Part shown: in pieces, positions 24,001 through 35,026 of the stretch
Layout: every line of letters starts with the position of its first letter
Numbering within the stretch: position 1 is the first letter of the stretch
Assembly: GCA_037576215.1 (NCBI GenBank)
Contig: JBANDB010000012.1
Location: 2,790,001 to 2,854,000 of the forward strand
Length of the DNA stretch: 64,000 bases
Source: Armillaria gallica
Lineage: Eukaryota; Basidiomycota; Agaricomycetes; Agaricales; Physalacriaceae
Reading direction: 5' to 3'
Translations under genes and position numbers: made by a program
The notes under the pieces: model-generated
What the model was told of the DNA's origin: nothing
What the model saw: the letters and a program-made list of their open reading frames with translations, nothing else
Database searches by the model: none

Positions 24001-25789
24001 CTGATATTACCATGACATTGAGTTTGTGGAGTTCGAGAGAGATGACCTTTCCATCCTTGGGAAGTGCTCTTGCCAGAGATATAGTCAAGTAGCTACAAAT
24101 AATGTTATAAAGATAGGCCAACAGTGACCCAAGTACAATCAATCTCAAGGGTTTTCTTGGCTGCAAGAGACCTACCACGAGCGCAGCGCAGATGGAAATC
24201 TCTGTCCGTAGTCCATGACTGTCACTGTTCTGGAGAGCAGCATGAAGAATGTTGTCTTATTTCTGGGTTTGGTCTTCTGGTATTTAAAATTCGAGTATAA
24301 AATATTATACTACAAATAAATATATAAAACAAATAAAATAGGCGGGATTGTGAGCGGGGGTTAGTGTGTGCGCTGGTGGGTATTCTATCACACATGGATG
24401 GCAACAATGGGTCCTCCACAACACATAGCCACTAAAATACAGCACATGAGGGCCGTGCAATGCCATGCAAAACGGAAAATTTCAGTATTGAGGCAGGATG
24501 TCATCAACAGCGGCACACATCGCTGGCGGTGTCGGGTGTGCATGCAGTGGGTAGCACTTTGCCACTCTGTGGTGTATATAGCCCAGACTCTACATTAGCG
24601 ACTGCGGCGTGGGCTAAGGATGAGGGCGAGGGCAAGGTAGGGATCGGCGGTGCTATAGAGCATCACAGGGAGCTCGTGAGGGGAAACGGTGATCACCATC
24701 AGATTCCCCGGTATTAGAAATGGGGGTGGGGTACGATGGTGGTCATACATTCAATGAAGGGTGTGGGATGCGGCGGGATGGGCGTTGTGCATTGTCGTTG
24801 TCATTGTCAGTGATGACGACGTCGGGGATAAAAATGGGCTTGATAGCCATGATCCCCCATGTCAAAAATGGAGGATGCATGGAGATGGAGGGTATTTCGG
24901 ACCTGGAGCAGGCAGTAGGGATGATGTTGGTATCTGGCAGGGGTGGCAGTGGCGGGGCTATCAGTGATCACACTGTTGTTATCTTGACGTTGTCTGTCGC
25001 ATACTGGGGAGTAGAATCGAGGCTCAAATGGATGTTGTCATTACTGCCATCGTTGGAAATCGGGGACCCAATCTTGCTCCCATGTTCCCTCCTTCACACT
25101 CCCCAGCATGTTCTCTTTCCACTGCGCCAAAGCTCTACTTTCCTCTATATCCCTCAAATGTTCTCAGACCCTTCCTGGCCCTCCTGTCATTGTCGTCATT
25201 GTCGCCCTATTTGTCTTCGTCATCGTCCCCAGTGCTGAATGCTTGTTCCCATGCTGTGCTTGCAGATGATACACGATTTCAGATCCTCTGCTTTGTCTGT
25301 GGTCATTTCTGTGTATGAAATTACCATGCGTAGGCGACTGGCACCAATGTCGATGCGGGGGATGCTGGGTAGGGGGATAGGTGGGGATGGTATCGATTTC
25401 AAGGTAAGGGCTGGTGGAACATCATTGTCCTAGTTGATGGCAGTCGTGAGTCACAATTTGGGTGCCGCACGTGGTGCTGCCTCACGTGAGGGCTTATGGG
25501 TGAGGTGGGGTGAACATTGAAATAGTCACTATCCAGGGCTCTTGGGGCCGCTGGATATGCCAAAAGTAGCTATAATGAACTAATAAGTAGTTATATCAAT
25601 GAAATGTACCTCTGGTTTTTTACCAATCTCAAGCTGATTGGTGCACAACGCTGGTGTGGTACGAGGTACAAGGTGAGGATGAAGCAAAGTCTAGCTGTTA
25701 GCGTATTTGTCTCTATTATTTGTGAAAGATAACTATAACTATAAAAGGAGCGTTGCTTGTCACTATTGAATTCTAAGGTAAAACTTAAA
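24001..25789. other. Unassigned stretch before the Ngaro element
   Basis: The kinase N-terminal part may extend to about 24,200. Beyond that, GT-rich low-complexity sequence and several unsupported open frames (the longest is 24,720-25,238 on the plus strand) show no domain, repeat partner or consistent splicing. Confidence 0.45.
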
Positions 25790-26191
25790 TCGGGTTTAAA
25801 GATTTATTTACACAAGTCTAATTGGTAAGGGCTACTTGTTTTCGAGTCCTCTGCCTTTCCTCACGCTTGTTCACAGCGTCAGCCACTCCAATGCACGTAT
25901 TTCCACATTCAGGATGTGCGGTCTCAGCCTCCCCATGGGAGCCTCCCCCTGGGAGTCTTGGCTATCTCACCAGTGAGTGCATGCCACAGCTCGAGGATTC
26001 ACAGGACTAAACGGGCATCCAGCTTTCCTCCCCGTGTCTTTCTTTTCTCTCGGACTATAAGTACCTGGCGGTCTCAGCTCGAGCACCTGTCGCTCTTGCT
26101 GAACCACCAGGTGCATATCTCTTTCAATTTATGTAGAAAATTTCATGTTAACTCACCGTGCTCCTGACAGAGCACTGATTTTGTTTCGTAC
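25790..26191 (+). repeat. Ngaro repeat A1
   Basis: Direct copy of 30684-31085, starting tcgggtttaaag and ending ttttgtttcgtac. It probably holds the promoter of the element. Confidence 0.9.
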
Positions 26192-26249
26192 TGTTAATAA
26201 ACATATTTATTCATCGTCTCAAAGACTCATCTAACTAAACAACTTGACT

Positions 26250-27593
26250 ATGTCCCCTGGCTCTAATGCATCCACCCAACCTTCAGGCAACACGCCCGTC
26301 TCTGGAAGTGCGACTCAGCAGACCAGCTCTACTGGCAACGTCAGACCATCCCATGAACCTGAGGGATCGCCAGCTCCTCCCGACATGCCCCAGGCCCAGG
26401 TCACGATTTGGTGCGAGGCTATTGTCGAGGATTACCGCACCAGCGTTAACACTTCAAAACCGGATGTCCTTGCACAAATCATCCGGGTGCTCATCGATTT
26501 CTTCAATGCCAGACCAGGGCATGACAACGACTTCAACAATGCCCTTCGCATCTATGTCGAAATGCTTGACAACCATGAGAACGAGCAATGAATTCTCCAC
26601 CAGGAAAGAGAAAATCAAGTCCATGCAAGAGTTAGGAATGAAACGGAAGCGGGGAGACCAGGACGACCTCGAGCTGCCGAATTCATTGAAGAAGAGGATG
26701 ACGGAGAGGATGGAGGAGATGGAGACTCCGAGTGAGGAGAAGTATCAGATGAAGGGGACAATGCTGACGATGGACCAGGACCAGCAAAAAGACCTCGGAT
26801 CAACGAATTGTTGTTCCCGTGGCACCCTGTTCGAGAGATTAGCAGGGCACTCCTCCATCCCGACTTGCAGCGAACCCTTGAGCTCATCGAGAATTACACC
26901 ATTGACCTCAAAGCAGCAAAACGAAGCCTCACCAACTCTCCCAAGTGCCCAGAGTTCCTAGAGAAACAATGGCTCGCCCTCTTGGCAGGGAAAGCCGTCA
27001 ATCTTGACGCCGTCTTTGCAGCAGACCATTCTACCTCCATCAATGAAGTCCACACTCACGAAATATCTGAAGGGATTTCTATCCGACTCGCGGAAAGTAT
27101 GTCGGACCCTTCCGAGCCAAAGAAAGTCATCAGTAACGCGGATGAGTGGACCACAGCATGGCACATGTACACACAAGCCGTTCTCCTTGCTTTCCCACAT
27201 CGCTTCCGAGAACTCACTCTCTATCAACAATACGTGTCCTCACTCTTCAGGACCACTGCCATCCCCCTCCATTGCCGCATGTTTGTCCTCGACTGAGCCA
27301 TTCAAAACCGAGTTGGGAGGTGCAGGAATATCCTCCTCTCGGACACCGACAAGTTCAGAGATCTTGAACGGTCACACATCTCCCCAGCTGGCATGGCCTA
27401 CCAAGAGTTTGAAGAGCATCGGGGGGAGCAAAAGTCCAAGAGGAAGAGCAGCAACCGAGCCCAAAGTCTTGACACGTGCAGACGTTGGAATGCAGGGGTC
27501 TGCCCCTCTTCAGATGGAAAGTGCAGATATCGGCATGTCTGTTCCAGCTGCAAAGGAGGACACCTTGTCTCTGCTTGCCCTGGCAGAAAATGA
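26250..27593 (+). pseudogene. Ngaro gag-like protein with three TGA codons
   Basis: One frame continues from ATG 26250 to 27593, broken only by TGA at 26589, 26733 and 27294. The protein has a Ser/Thr-rich start, an acidic stretch, a helical middle part (FPWHPVREISRALLHPDLQ) and a C-terminal Cys/His region: CRRWNAGVCP, then KCRYRHVCSSCKGGH. That last region is typical of the putative Gag of DIRS/Ngaro elements. The TGA contexts fit lost Arg codons, for example VLD-stop-AIQNRVGR. Confidence 0.8.
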
Positions 27594-27795
27594 GAAGATT
27601 GGGGTGCTAGGAGAGAGGGGAAGGTTTGAAAGGAGGGGAAAGGGGGGAGATTGAGAGGAAGGAGAGATGAGTTTCGTGCCTCGTTACAAATGTGGGTTTG
27701 TCTTTTCAGAATTGGACACAGGACAGAGTCGGGCCGCCGGATGTACAGAGACCGAATTGCTGGTGCCATGACCTCCAGCCAAGGAGTTTGCGAAT

Positions 27796-29544
27796 GTGAA
27801 GGCAGTCCGCACAATCAAAGATCATCCGCAGCTGTTCGCAATCATGACTCCAATCAATATCAATGTGTTGAAGGGATATCTCAAAACACATCCCAACCCA
27901 GAGTTTGTTCAATCTGTCATGGTTGCGCTCCGTGAAGGTTTCTGGCCATGGGCTGATACCCAACATGACGAGGAGTTCCCAGTCACTTGGGATAACGCAA
28001 GGATGAGTCCCTGGTCTGAGATGGAACAGCAGTTCATCACCAGATACAGGGATGAGGAAGTTGCAGCTGGACGTTTCTCCCAGCCATTTGGATCAGATCT
28101 TTTGCCAGGAATGTATAGTACCCCTGTGCATGCGGTTCCTAAACCCCATTCAGAGGATTTCCGCATGGTCTCCAACATGTCTGCGGGTCCTTTCGCACTG
28201 AACCGCATGATTTGTCACTCAGACATAGTGGGCTCGTGACTCGACAGTCTTCATACTCTGTTCGTGGCCATCCTGTGTTTTTGATGAGAATCTCCAGCCA
28301 ATGCACAGAAAACTCTGGTGGTCTTCAAATCTGACATGTCAAAAGCCTACAGACTGTGTCCGATGCATCCATTGTGGCAGCTGAAGCAGGTTGTCACAAC
28401 TGGATACCTCACCAGCAAGCAGAAAGCTGCTGGCAAGGAGGAAATCTTGATTAGGAGCATTGATCGCAACAACAACTTCGGAGGGCGAGGTTCTGGCCGC
28501 ATTTGGTACAGCGTCAATGGGCTCATCACATGGATTGCTATCAATATCGAGAACATCAGCGACTTCGGGTGCTATGTTAATGACAACTTCAGTTTTGACG
28601 AGTGGAACAACCTCGATTTCTATGAACCCTACGACAGTTTCTATCCTTGTAAGCAGACAAAACTCCTCAGACTGTGGGACCGTCTTGGAGTGCCGCATAG
28701 CAAACCAAAACAACTGTATGGATTGCAGCTTGTAATCATTGGGTTTGACATCAACCCAAACGCAATGACTGCCACTATGCCTAAAGACTCCAAGGCCGAT
28801 CTTGTCCTAGCGCTCCGACACTTCGCCTCTTCCAATTGACGCAACTTGCAGGAATATCAGCAAATAGCAGGGTGGTCGAATTGGTCCTTCAACGTGTTCC
28901 CCTTGTTGAAACCTGGACTCTGCAATATATATGCAAAGATGCAAGGAAAGACGAACCCTTTTGCGGGCATTGCTCTCAACAACGCCATCAAGGACGACTT
29001 GAGTTGGCTCACAAATCACATCGAGAAGTCTGATGGAATCTGTTGCTTTGACACCTTGGATTGGGATCCTATTGTCGATGCCACAGTGACTATCCTTTGT
29101 GACGCATGCCTCGACGGCATGGGTTTCTGGTTGCCAAGAATAGCCTGTGGTTTCTTCTGCCCTATGCCTGAACTACTGGACGTTGACAAAATCATTTTCT
29201 TCTTTGAGGCTCTATGTGTTTGCACTGCTATTCATTGGGTTGCAACCAACCTATCTCCTGCAATGAGGAAGCGTGTTACCATCTTTACAGACAACACCAA
29301 CACTGTCGACATCTTCAACTCTCTCAGAGCCTCGCCAACCTACAATCCCATACTAAAATCTGCTGTCAACATCTTGATCAGTCACGATATCGACTCAAGG
29401 GTGCTACACATACCGGGTTCCAAGAATGATGTCGTGGACGCTTTGTCGTGTTCCCAGTTCTCGAAAGCCTGGAGTTTGGTTCCTCATTTGTTAATCCTAC
29501 CTTTCAAGCCTCCTCGCAACATGCTAGAGGCGAAGAAATGCTAA
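27796..29544 (+). pseudogene. Ngaro reverse transcriptase / RNase H with four TGA codons
   Basis: A single frame is interrupted by TGA at 28237, 28282, 28285 and 28837. RT motifs visible are VPKPHSEDFRMV, FKSDMSKAYRL (motif A) and YVNDNFS, where the usual YVDD has Asn for one catalytic Asp. RNase H-type features follow: DACLDGMGFWLP, FTDNTNTVDIFNSL, HIPGSKNDVVDALS. The YVND change and the TGA codons mean no active enzyme from this copy. The frame ends at a TAA overlapping the recombinase ORF. Confidence 0.85.
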
Positions 29545-30535
29545 TCAATGTGACTCCAGGGTCTCAACAGCAGGTCCGTGAGCCCTGGACCCTGGAGAAA
29601 CTATATCACAAGTGGTGCCTTGCATTGGGCTCTGCAATCGACACTGCCTCCCTTGGTCCCTACAACTCAGCACTGAATTCTTACATTACATTCTGCAAAA
29701 TTCACAATTTTCCCGTTAAACCAACCGACGATACAATGAGTTACTATGTTGTCTTCATGTCTTCCCACATTAAACCTGATTCCGTATCATCCTACCTCTC
29801 AGGGATTTGCAACCGCCTTGAGAACTTCTTCCCTGACATTCGCGAAATCCGAAATTCACCTATGGTCAGTCGCACGCTGAAAGGGTGCAAACGGCTGAAA
29901 GGATCCGAGGTCAAGCGCAAGGCACCTCTGTCACATGATAACATTTGGCATGCCATCAGCAAACTCGGACACTCTTCGGAATACGACGACTGTCTTTTCC
30001 TTGCACTGCTAGTCACTGGATTCAACAGTCTTCTACGCCTCGCAGAACTGAGCATGCCCAACTCCAAGAAGTCTCGAAATTGGAGAAAGATCGTCCAAAG
30101 AACCACTGTCGAATGGATACCTGAGGGCTATGCTTTTTTCTTGCCAGCTCATAAGGCTGACACCGCGTTTGAAGGCAACAAAGTTATCATACCAAGAGAC
30201 AATGACCCCACCTTTGATCCCCTCCCCATTTTCCACCGATACTTGACTCTCAGAGACGCAAAGCATATCGTACACTCTGCCTTGTGGGTCACTTCCACTG
30301 GTTCCATTCCTACTGCACCTGGTTCATGAAAAGGCTGTGCCAGATTTTCCCTGACCGTAGGATTGCAGGACAGTCAATGCATGCTGGTGGAGCCACAGAC
30401 TTAGCAGAGCAGGGGGTGCTTCCTTATCTGATACAAGCTCGTGGTCGATGGTCCTCTGCAGCATTCAAGATTTACATTCAAAAAAACCCTGTCATCCTAC
30501 AAGCTATGATCAACACTCGAGCGCTGTCCATGTGA
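29448..30535 (+). pseudogene. Ngaro tyrosine recombinase, frameshifted
   Basis: The N-terminal part is open to 30329 (EPWTLEKLYHKW, then FNSLLRLAELSMPNSKK with the first catalytic Arg). After a frameshift near 30320 the C-terminal part continues to 30535 (FMKRLCQIFPDRRIAGQSMHAGGATDL, interrupted here only for description, then QARGRWSS and FKIYIQKNP with the Tyr). The box that is H-x-x-R in active enzymes reads Q-S-M-H, so both residues are changed; CGT to CAT could explain the Arg loss. Proteins of this kind are often annotated in fungal genomes as DNA breaking-rejoining enzymes. It would integrate circular cDNA. Confidence 0.85.
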
Positions 30536-30582
30536 CAACACTGCATACACTCCTCACGTACCTGCAGTCCTATTACCCATTA

Positions 30583-30680
30583 GCACTCATACACACGGTG
30601 CAGGGCTCACGAATTTGACTTGTGCCCAAAAGGGCTTGATTGGTAAACTCGTACGATGGGTCTGACACTTGTCGACCAAT
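30583..30680 (+). repeat. Ngaro repeat B1
   Basis: Direct copy of 31232-31329, from gcactcatacac to gtcgaccaat, placed just before A2. Confidence 0.88.
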
Positions 30681-30683
30681 TAG

Positions 30684-31085
30684 TCGGGTTTAAAGATTTA
30701 TTTACACAAGTCTAATTGGTAAGGGCTACTTGTTTTTGAGTCCTCTGCCTTTCCTCACGCTCGTTCACAGTGTCAGCCACTCCAATGCACATATTTCCAC
30801 ATTCAGGATGTGCGGTCTCAGCCTCCCCACGGGAGCCTCCCCCCGGGAGTCTTGGCCATCTCACCAGTGAGTGCACACCACAGCTCGAGGATTCACAGGA
30901 CTAAACGGGCATCCAGCTTTCCTCCCCGTGTCTTTCTTTTCTCTTGGACTATAAGTACCTGGCGGTCTCAGCTCAAGCACCTGTCACTCTCGCTGAACCA
31001 CCAGGTGCGTATCTCTTTCAATTTATGTAGAAAATTTCATGTTAACTCACCGTGCTCCCGACAGAGCACTGATTTTGTTTCGTAC
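30684..31085 (+). repeat. Ngaro repeat A2
   Basis: Second copy of A1, of the same length, with few differences. Confidence 0.9.
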
Positions 31086-31231
31086 CCACCCTTAACATTA
31101 TGGACTTAACAGTATACATTGACGACATTGTCGTCATGGACTTCACAGACATTACAGACAATTCCGCTACGGATTCAGACTTACAGACTTTCTTAGTTTA
31201 CCTCACCTTGTACCATAATGTTTCCCTCCCC

Positions 31232-31329
31232 GCACTCATACACGCGGTGCAGGGCTCACGAATTTGACTTGTGCCCAAAAGGGCTTGATCGGTAAACTCG
31301 TACAATGGGTCTGACACTTGTCGACCAAT
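31232..31329 (+). repeat. Ngaro repeat B2
   Basis: Second copy of B1; its end at 31329 is the probable right boundary of the element. Confidence 0.88.
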
Positions 31330-31859
31330 CAGATGCAGGGTCCTGGTTCAAAATGTAGCACAAAAGAACGAATCCTCATAAACTCGGACTCGTAATTTCG
31401 AGTATTCATACTACTTAATGATCAAGATACTTATCTGTCTGACTCGGACTTAGATATGGACGGTCGCCCACTAACCAGCGTTGAACTACCCAGACACTCA
31501 TATTCAACTTGAGCTTCAATCGTGTGCATAATAATAGATACTAATTATACATAACTATGTTTTAGCAGGAGTGATCTAAGTTTTCTTTTTCAGAGTGTGC
31601 TTGGCTGGTCGCTCACTTGGTTTGGCAATACCATCTGTAGTAAATTCTCCGATGCAGCGTCAGGCTCCGATGTTGCCTTACACCTTCTGGATATCATCCG
31701 TGGCTTAGGTACAGGCCCGCGTGCTTTCTTGTCCGCATTGTCTTTTCTTGCTCGGAACCAAGATATGAAGTTTGATTCGTGTAATTATCTCACGCCATCG
31801 GGGCCACGTGCAATCATCCTTCCAATAAACCTTAGCTGGCAGAATATAGGCTGTGACCA
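31330..31859. other. Unassigned stretch right of the Ngaro element
   Basis: One plus-strand open frame, 31597-31878, is Leu/Gly-rich with no recognisable domain. I see nothing else. Confidence 0.4.
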
Positions 31860-32066
31860 TGCATATAAACCGAAATGACAAGAAACGCGAAAACGCACGT
31901 CTGTCACGCACGCACACGCATCGAACACATCAACGCATCAACGCAAACGCATGCACAATAACGCATACGCAAACGCATTAACGCAAACGCACGTGGATAT
32001 AACGCAAACGCACTGAACGCACGAACGCATCACGCAAACGCGAAATTCACCGTGCCCAATACATAA
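31860..32066 (+). repeat. ACGCA-rich degenerate repeat
   Basis: More than a dozen AACGCA/ACGCAAACGC-like units end in the 22-base string starting GCATCACGCAAACGCG that is also found, inverted, at 6811-6905. Directly after the shared GCCC the flanks read AATACATAA here and TTATGTATT at the other site, which are reverse complements. Confidence 0.6.
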
Positions 32067-32970
32067 GAAGCAGAGAAGCGTGTGCTATTCACCTTAAGAC
32101 TACGAAGAGAACAATATATTTGTTCCGTCAGACGAACAAGCTGGTCATATGACGATAGCCAGCCTGAAAAACAGGACTTCACTCTCATCGCTATCAGCCA
32201 TTCGACTATTTTTCTTCTATTCCGTATTGTTGCTGTTCCCTCGGGCTGGTCCTACAGCCGTCATCTTAGCATGGCCCCATTTCCAGACAGCAATAGCGCT
32301 AGGGTTTGGAGACCGTTTGGTCGAAGCATGATCTCAATACCCAGCGTTGTCGTAGGGAGATGTTGATGATTTGGGGTTGCGGGCGATGTCATTCAGCGTA
32401 AATGGTAGGGTAGCAGGGGAGACAGGAACGTGTCGGGCGATGGTCATGATGGTAAGAGGGAGAGACGTTCGGACTTTGCCGGCCTTAATGCTGTAGGGGT
32501 TCTGATGACGCGGAATGCTGGAAGGAAATGTTGTCATTGTATATTATCTGTATATCCTTGTCGTTAACAGTCCTTCCTTAGTAGTAATTTTGAACGACCG
32601 ATGAATGATACCAACTCGATTTCAAAACGATAGAGACAGATAGACAACGACAAGCAAAAGCAACGAAGGTAATAGATATATCCTAGACCAATGTGTTTAT
32701 CTCGATAGAACTGATAGCAAACACGACAACGAAGAAAAAATGAATCCTGCATTGAAGTGATGATTGGAGAGAGAAGAGCGGAGAGTAGAAACGGAAAGTA
32801 GAATACGGAGTGCATATAACCATTGCCAGAAATTGATTTGGGATTGAATATTGAGAATGATGGTGACGAAAACATGAGGGATGATGACAATCGGAGGGAT
32901 AGAAGAAGTGATCACGACAACCTGAAGGAAGATTGAAGTAAGAAGACGCGGATTATAACGTCTTTGTGGA
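32067..32970. other. 3' flank of copy B and unassigned sequence
   Basis: 32,570-32,960 resembles 1,900-2,290, the flank downstream of copy A. I see no gene of its own. Confidence 0.5.
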
Positions 32971-33785
32971 TCAAGTGCCGTATGAGCCCGACCAGTCTTC
33001 AGAGGGCTCAGAGTACATCGCATTCCCATAATCCTGGGATTCGAAACTCTCATTCGTCGCGCCACCCTCTGATGGACCAGCATAGGGTGAGTGAACAACA
33101 TAGTTCAGATGCTGAGCGAAGTAACCATCTGGGCTGTAGCCTAGGGTATGAGTGGTATTGGGTTGGATAGCAGGTGAGGCGCTACTGCTGGCAGAAGGGG
33201 AGGAAGTGGGTGCGGGAGTGAGAGACATGTTCCTCGCGTCGTCGGACAGAACGGCAGTGTCGTAATTGGAGGACATGGTGTTCGGGGAGAACGGACTATT
33301 GGCGTCGTTGAAATAGCTGCTCGTGGTGACACTGGGAAAAGGGCCATTCGTGTCCGGATTAAAATAGCGCAGAGCAGACCACGGCTCTGGGATACGATAC
33401 GAATTATAGGTACCGATGTGCTCGCAACATTGGGCTCCACAGGTGCATAACTGCATCAGATGTGTCTACCGCGCAAGTCATCGTGAGTTTGAGATACGGC
33501 GCGGAGTGGAGAGCAGCATACCGTCTGGGCATACGCGGCGCATTGATTCACGGGATAATGATTGACGGCGATCGAAACATAGTCGGCATGGGCGTGAATA
33601 CCGTGTCCACACAGGCCGCAGACGAGCTGGGAGACTGAGCACAAGAAGATGGATAAAGGAGAATGGGAGCCTACCTGGTCTAGCAGGGGTGACTCTGGAG
33701 GGAAGAACCACAGACACTGACAAGGCTGACTATCGTCAGTGACATGGATGCACTGTCCTCTAGATGGCAAGACAATTGAAGACAT
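32971..33785 (-). CDS. IHAHADY family copy B, 231 aa, intact
   Basis: Exon 1 33675-33785, intron 48 bases, exon 2 33522-33626, intron 71 bases, exon 3 32971-33450; all introns are GT-AG and phase 0. The protein begins MSSIVLPSRGQC and has C-x-C (QPCQCLWF) in exon 1. Exon 2 has C-x2-C-G-H-G-I-H-A-H-A-D-Y and NQCAAYAQ. Exon 3 opens with LCTCGAQCCEH, followed by a Ser/Asn/Pro-rich tail ending DWSGSYGT. About nine Cys and several His suggest metal binding. There is no signal peptide or membrane segment, so it is probably intracellular. A TATA-like TTTAAAAA lies 70-77 bases upstream of the ATG inside a palindrome shared with copy C. The function is not known to me. Confidence 0.82.
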
Positions 33786-34305
33786 AGAGGGTGCGGGACT
33801 GAGTGCAACGCCAGCAGGAGAGGAGGCGATGGAGATTCGGTTCGTCTCGGTGCATTTTTAAAGGTCCCAGTGGCTGTAGGGAAAGTAAAATTGGAGTACC
33901 CGATTGGATCTAAAGCTAGAGATTGCCGCTTGCCGCCAGGTGTTGTTATTTTGTGTTCCCCAGACAGGTGTTGTTATTTTGCGTTCCCCAAGTCTATTCT
34001 GGGGAACACAAAATAACAACACCTGGCGGCAAGCGGCAAGCGGCAATCTCTAGCTTTAGATCCAATCGGGTACTCCAATTTTACTTTCCCTACAGCCACT
34101 GGGACCTTTAAAAATGCACCGAGACGAACTGAATCTCCATCGCCTCCTCTCCTGCTGGCGTTGCACTCAGTCCCGCACCCTCTATGTCTTCAATCGTCTT
34201 GCCATCTAGAGGACAGTGCATCCATGTCACTGACAACAGCCAGCCTTGTCAGTGTCGGTGGTTCTTCCCTCCCGAGTCGCCCCTGCTAGACCAGGTAGGC
34301 TCTCA
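33665..34305. repeat. Palindrome joining divergent copies B and C
   Basis: Arms of about 300 bases, nearly identical, run outward from a 39-base centre (33962-34000). They cover the shared upstream region, the leader and all of exon 1 of both genes, and stop just inside intron 1. The centre holds a third partial copy of 'gtgttgttattttg'. The right arm has one extra 7-base unit (aagcggc). The arrangement forms a bidirectional promoter. Confidence 0.9.
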
Positions 34306-35026
34306 TCCACCCGCATCTTCTCGTGCTCACGGTATCTTAGGACATCTGCGGTCTGTGTGGACACGGTGTTCACGCCCATGCCGACTATGTTTCGATCGCC
34401 GTCAATCATTATCCCGTGAATCAATGCGCCGCGTATGCCCAGAAGGTATGCTGCCCTCCTTTCCGCGCCGTATCCCAGGCTCACAATGATTTGCGCGATA
34501 GACACGTCTGACGCAACGTTGCACCTGTGAAGCCCAATTTTGCGAACATATCGCTACCGATAACTCGTATCGACTTCCGGAGCCGTGGACCGTCTTGGAC
34601 TATTTCAATGCAGACAGTGATGGTCCTCCTCCCAGTGCCACGTCGAGCAGCTATTCCAACTACGCCAATAGTCCATTCTCCCAGAACACTACGCCGTCCT
34701 CCAATTACAGTACCACCATGTTTTCCGGTGACGCGACGGACATTCTATTCACTCCCGCATACATGTCCTCTCCCTCTCCTAACGTCAACCCATCCTACCC
34801 TTACGGCGACACAGTTATCTTTACGCCCAACCCACAACCCGTTGTTCAATTTGCCATCCCTCAGATCGTGGCTCGTTCCCACTCGGAAGTGGAGAATTCC
34901 TACGGAGTTCAATACCAGGACGATAACTTCAGTGTCAACGTCCAGGACTCGCGCGCGAGATTACACCAGGATTATCCCTACAGCGCGACGCACGGCCCGG
35001 AAGCCTGGGCCGGTCAACTTGATTAG
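34184..35026 (+). CDS. IHAHADY family copy C, 246 aa, intact
   Basis: Exon 1 34184-34294, intron 46 bases, exon 2 34341-34445, intron 56 bases (34446-34501), exon 3 34502-35026. Exons 1 and 2 are nearly identical to copy B, but exon 3 is clearly different: it starts TRLTQRCTCEAQFCEH, like copy A, and continues into a Ser/Pro/Asn-rich tail ending PEAWAGQLD. The second intron acceptor (GATAG) differs in position from that of copy B. C therefore looks like a mosaic: B-like in front, A-like at the start of exon 3. Same motif set and same unknown role as copy B. Confidence 0.8.

Larger units (their letters stand above)
25790..31329 (+). mobile_element. Ngaro/DIRS-like tyrosine-recombinase retrotransposon
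   Basis: The element has the split direct-repeat structure of Ngaro elements: A1 (25790-26191), coding region, B1 (30583-30680), A2 (30684-31085), B2 (31232-31329). A1 and A2 are each 402 bases and nearly identical; B1 and B2 are each 98 bases. Between them lie gag, RT/RNase H and tyrosine recombinase genes. A 146-base segment separates A2 from B2, longer than in the simplest scheme. Seven in-frame TGA codons, a frameshift and altered catalytic residues show that the copy is dead. Confidence 0.9.

Noticed and set aside
26266..26961. 231-codon plus-strand frame overlapping Ngaro gag
   Set aside because: It stays open only because the true frame is compositionally biased; the true frame shows the Cys/His region and continues through TGA codons.
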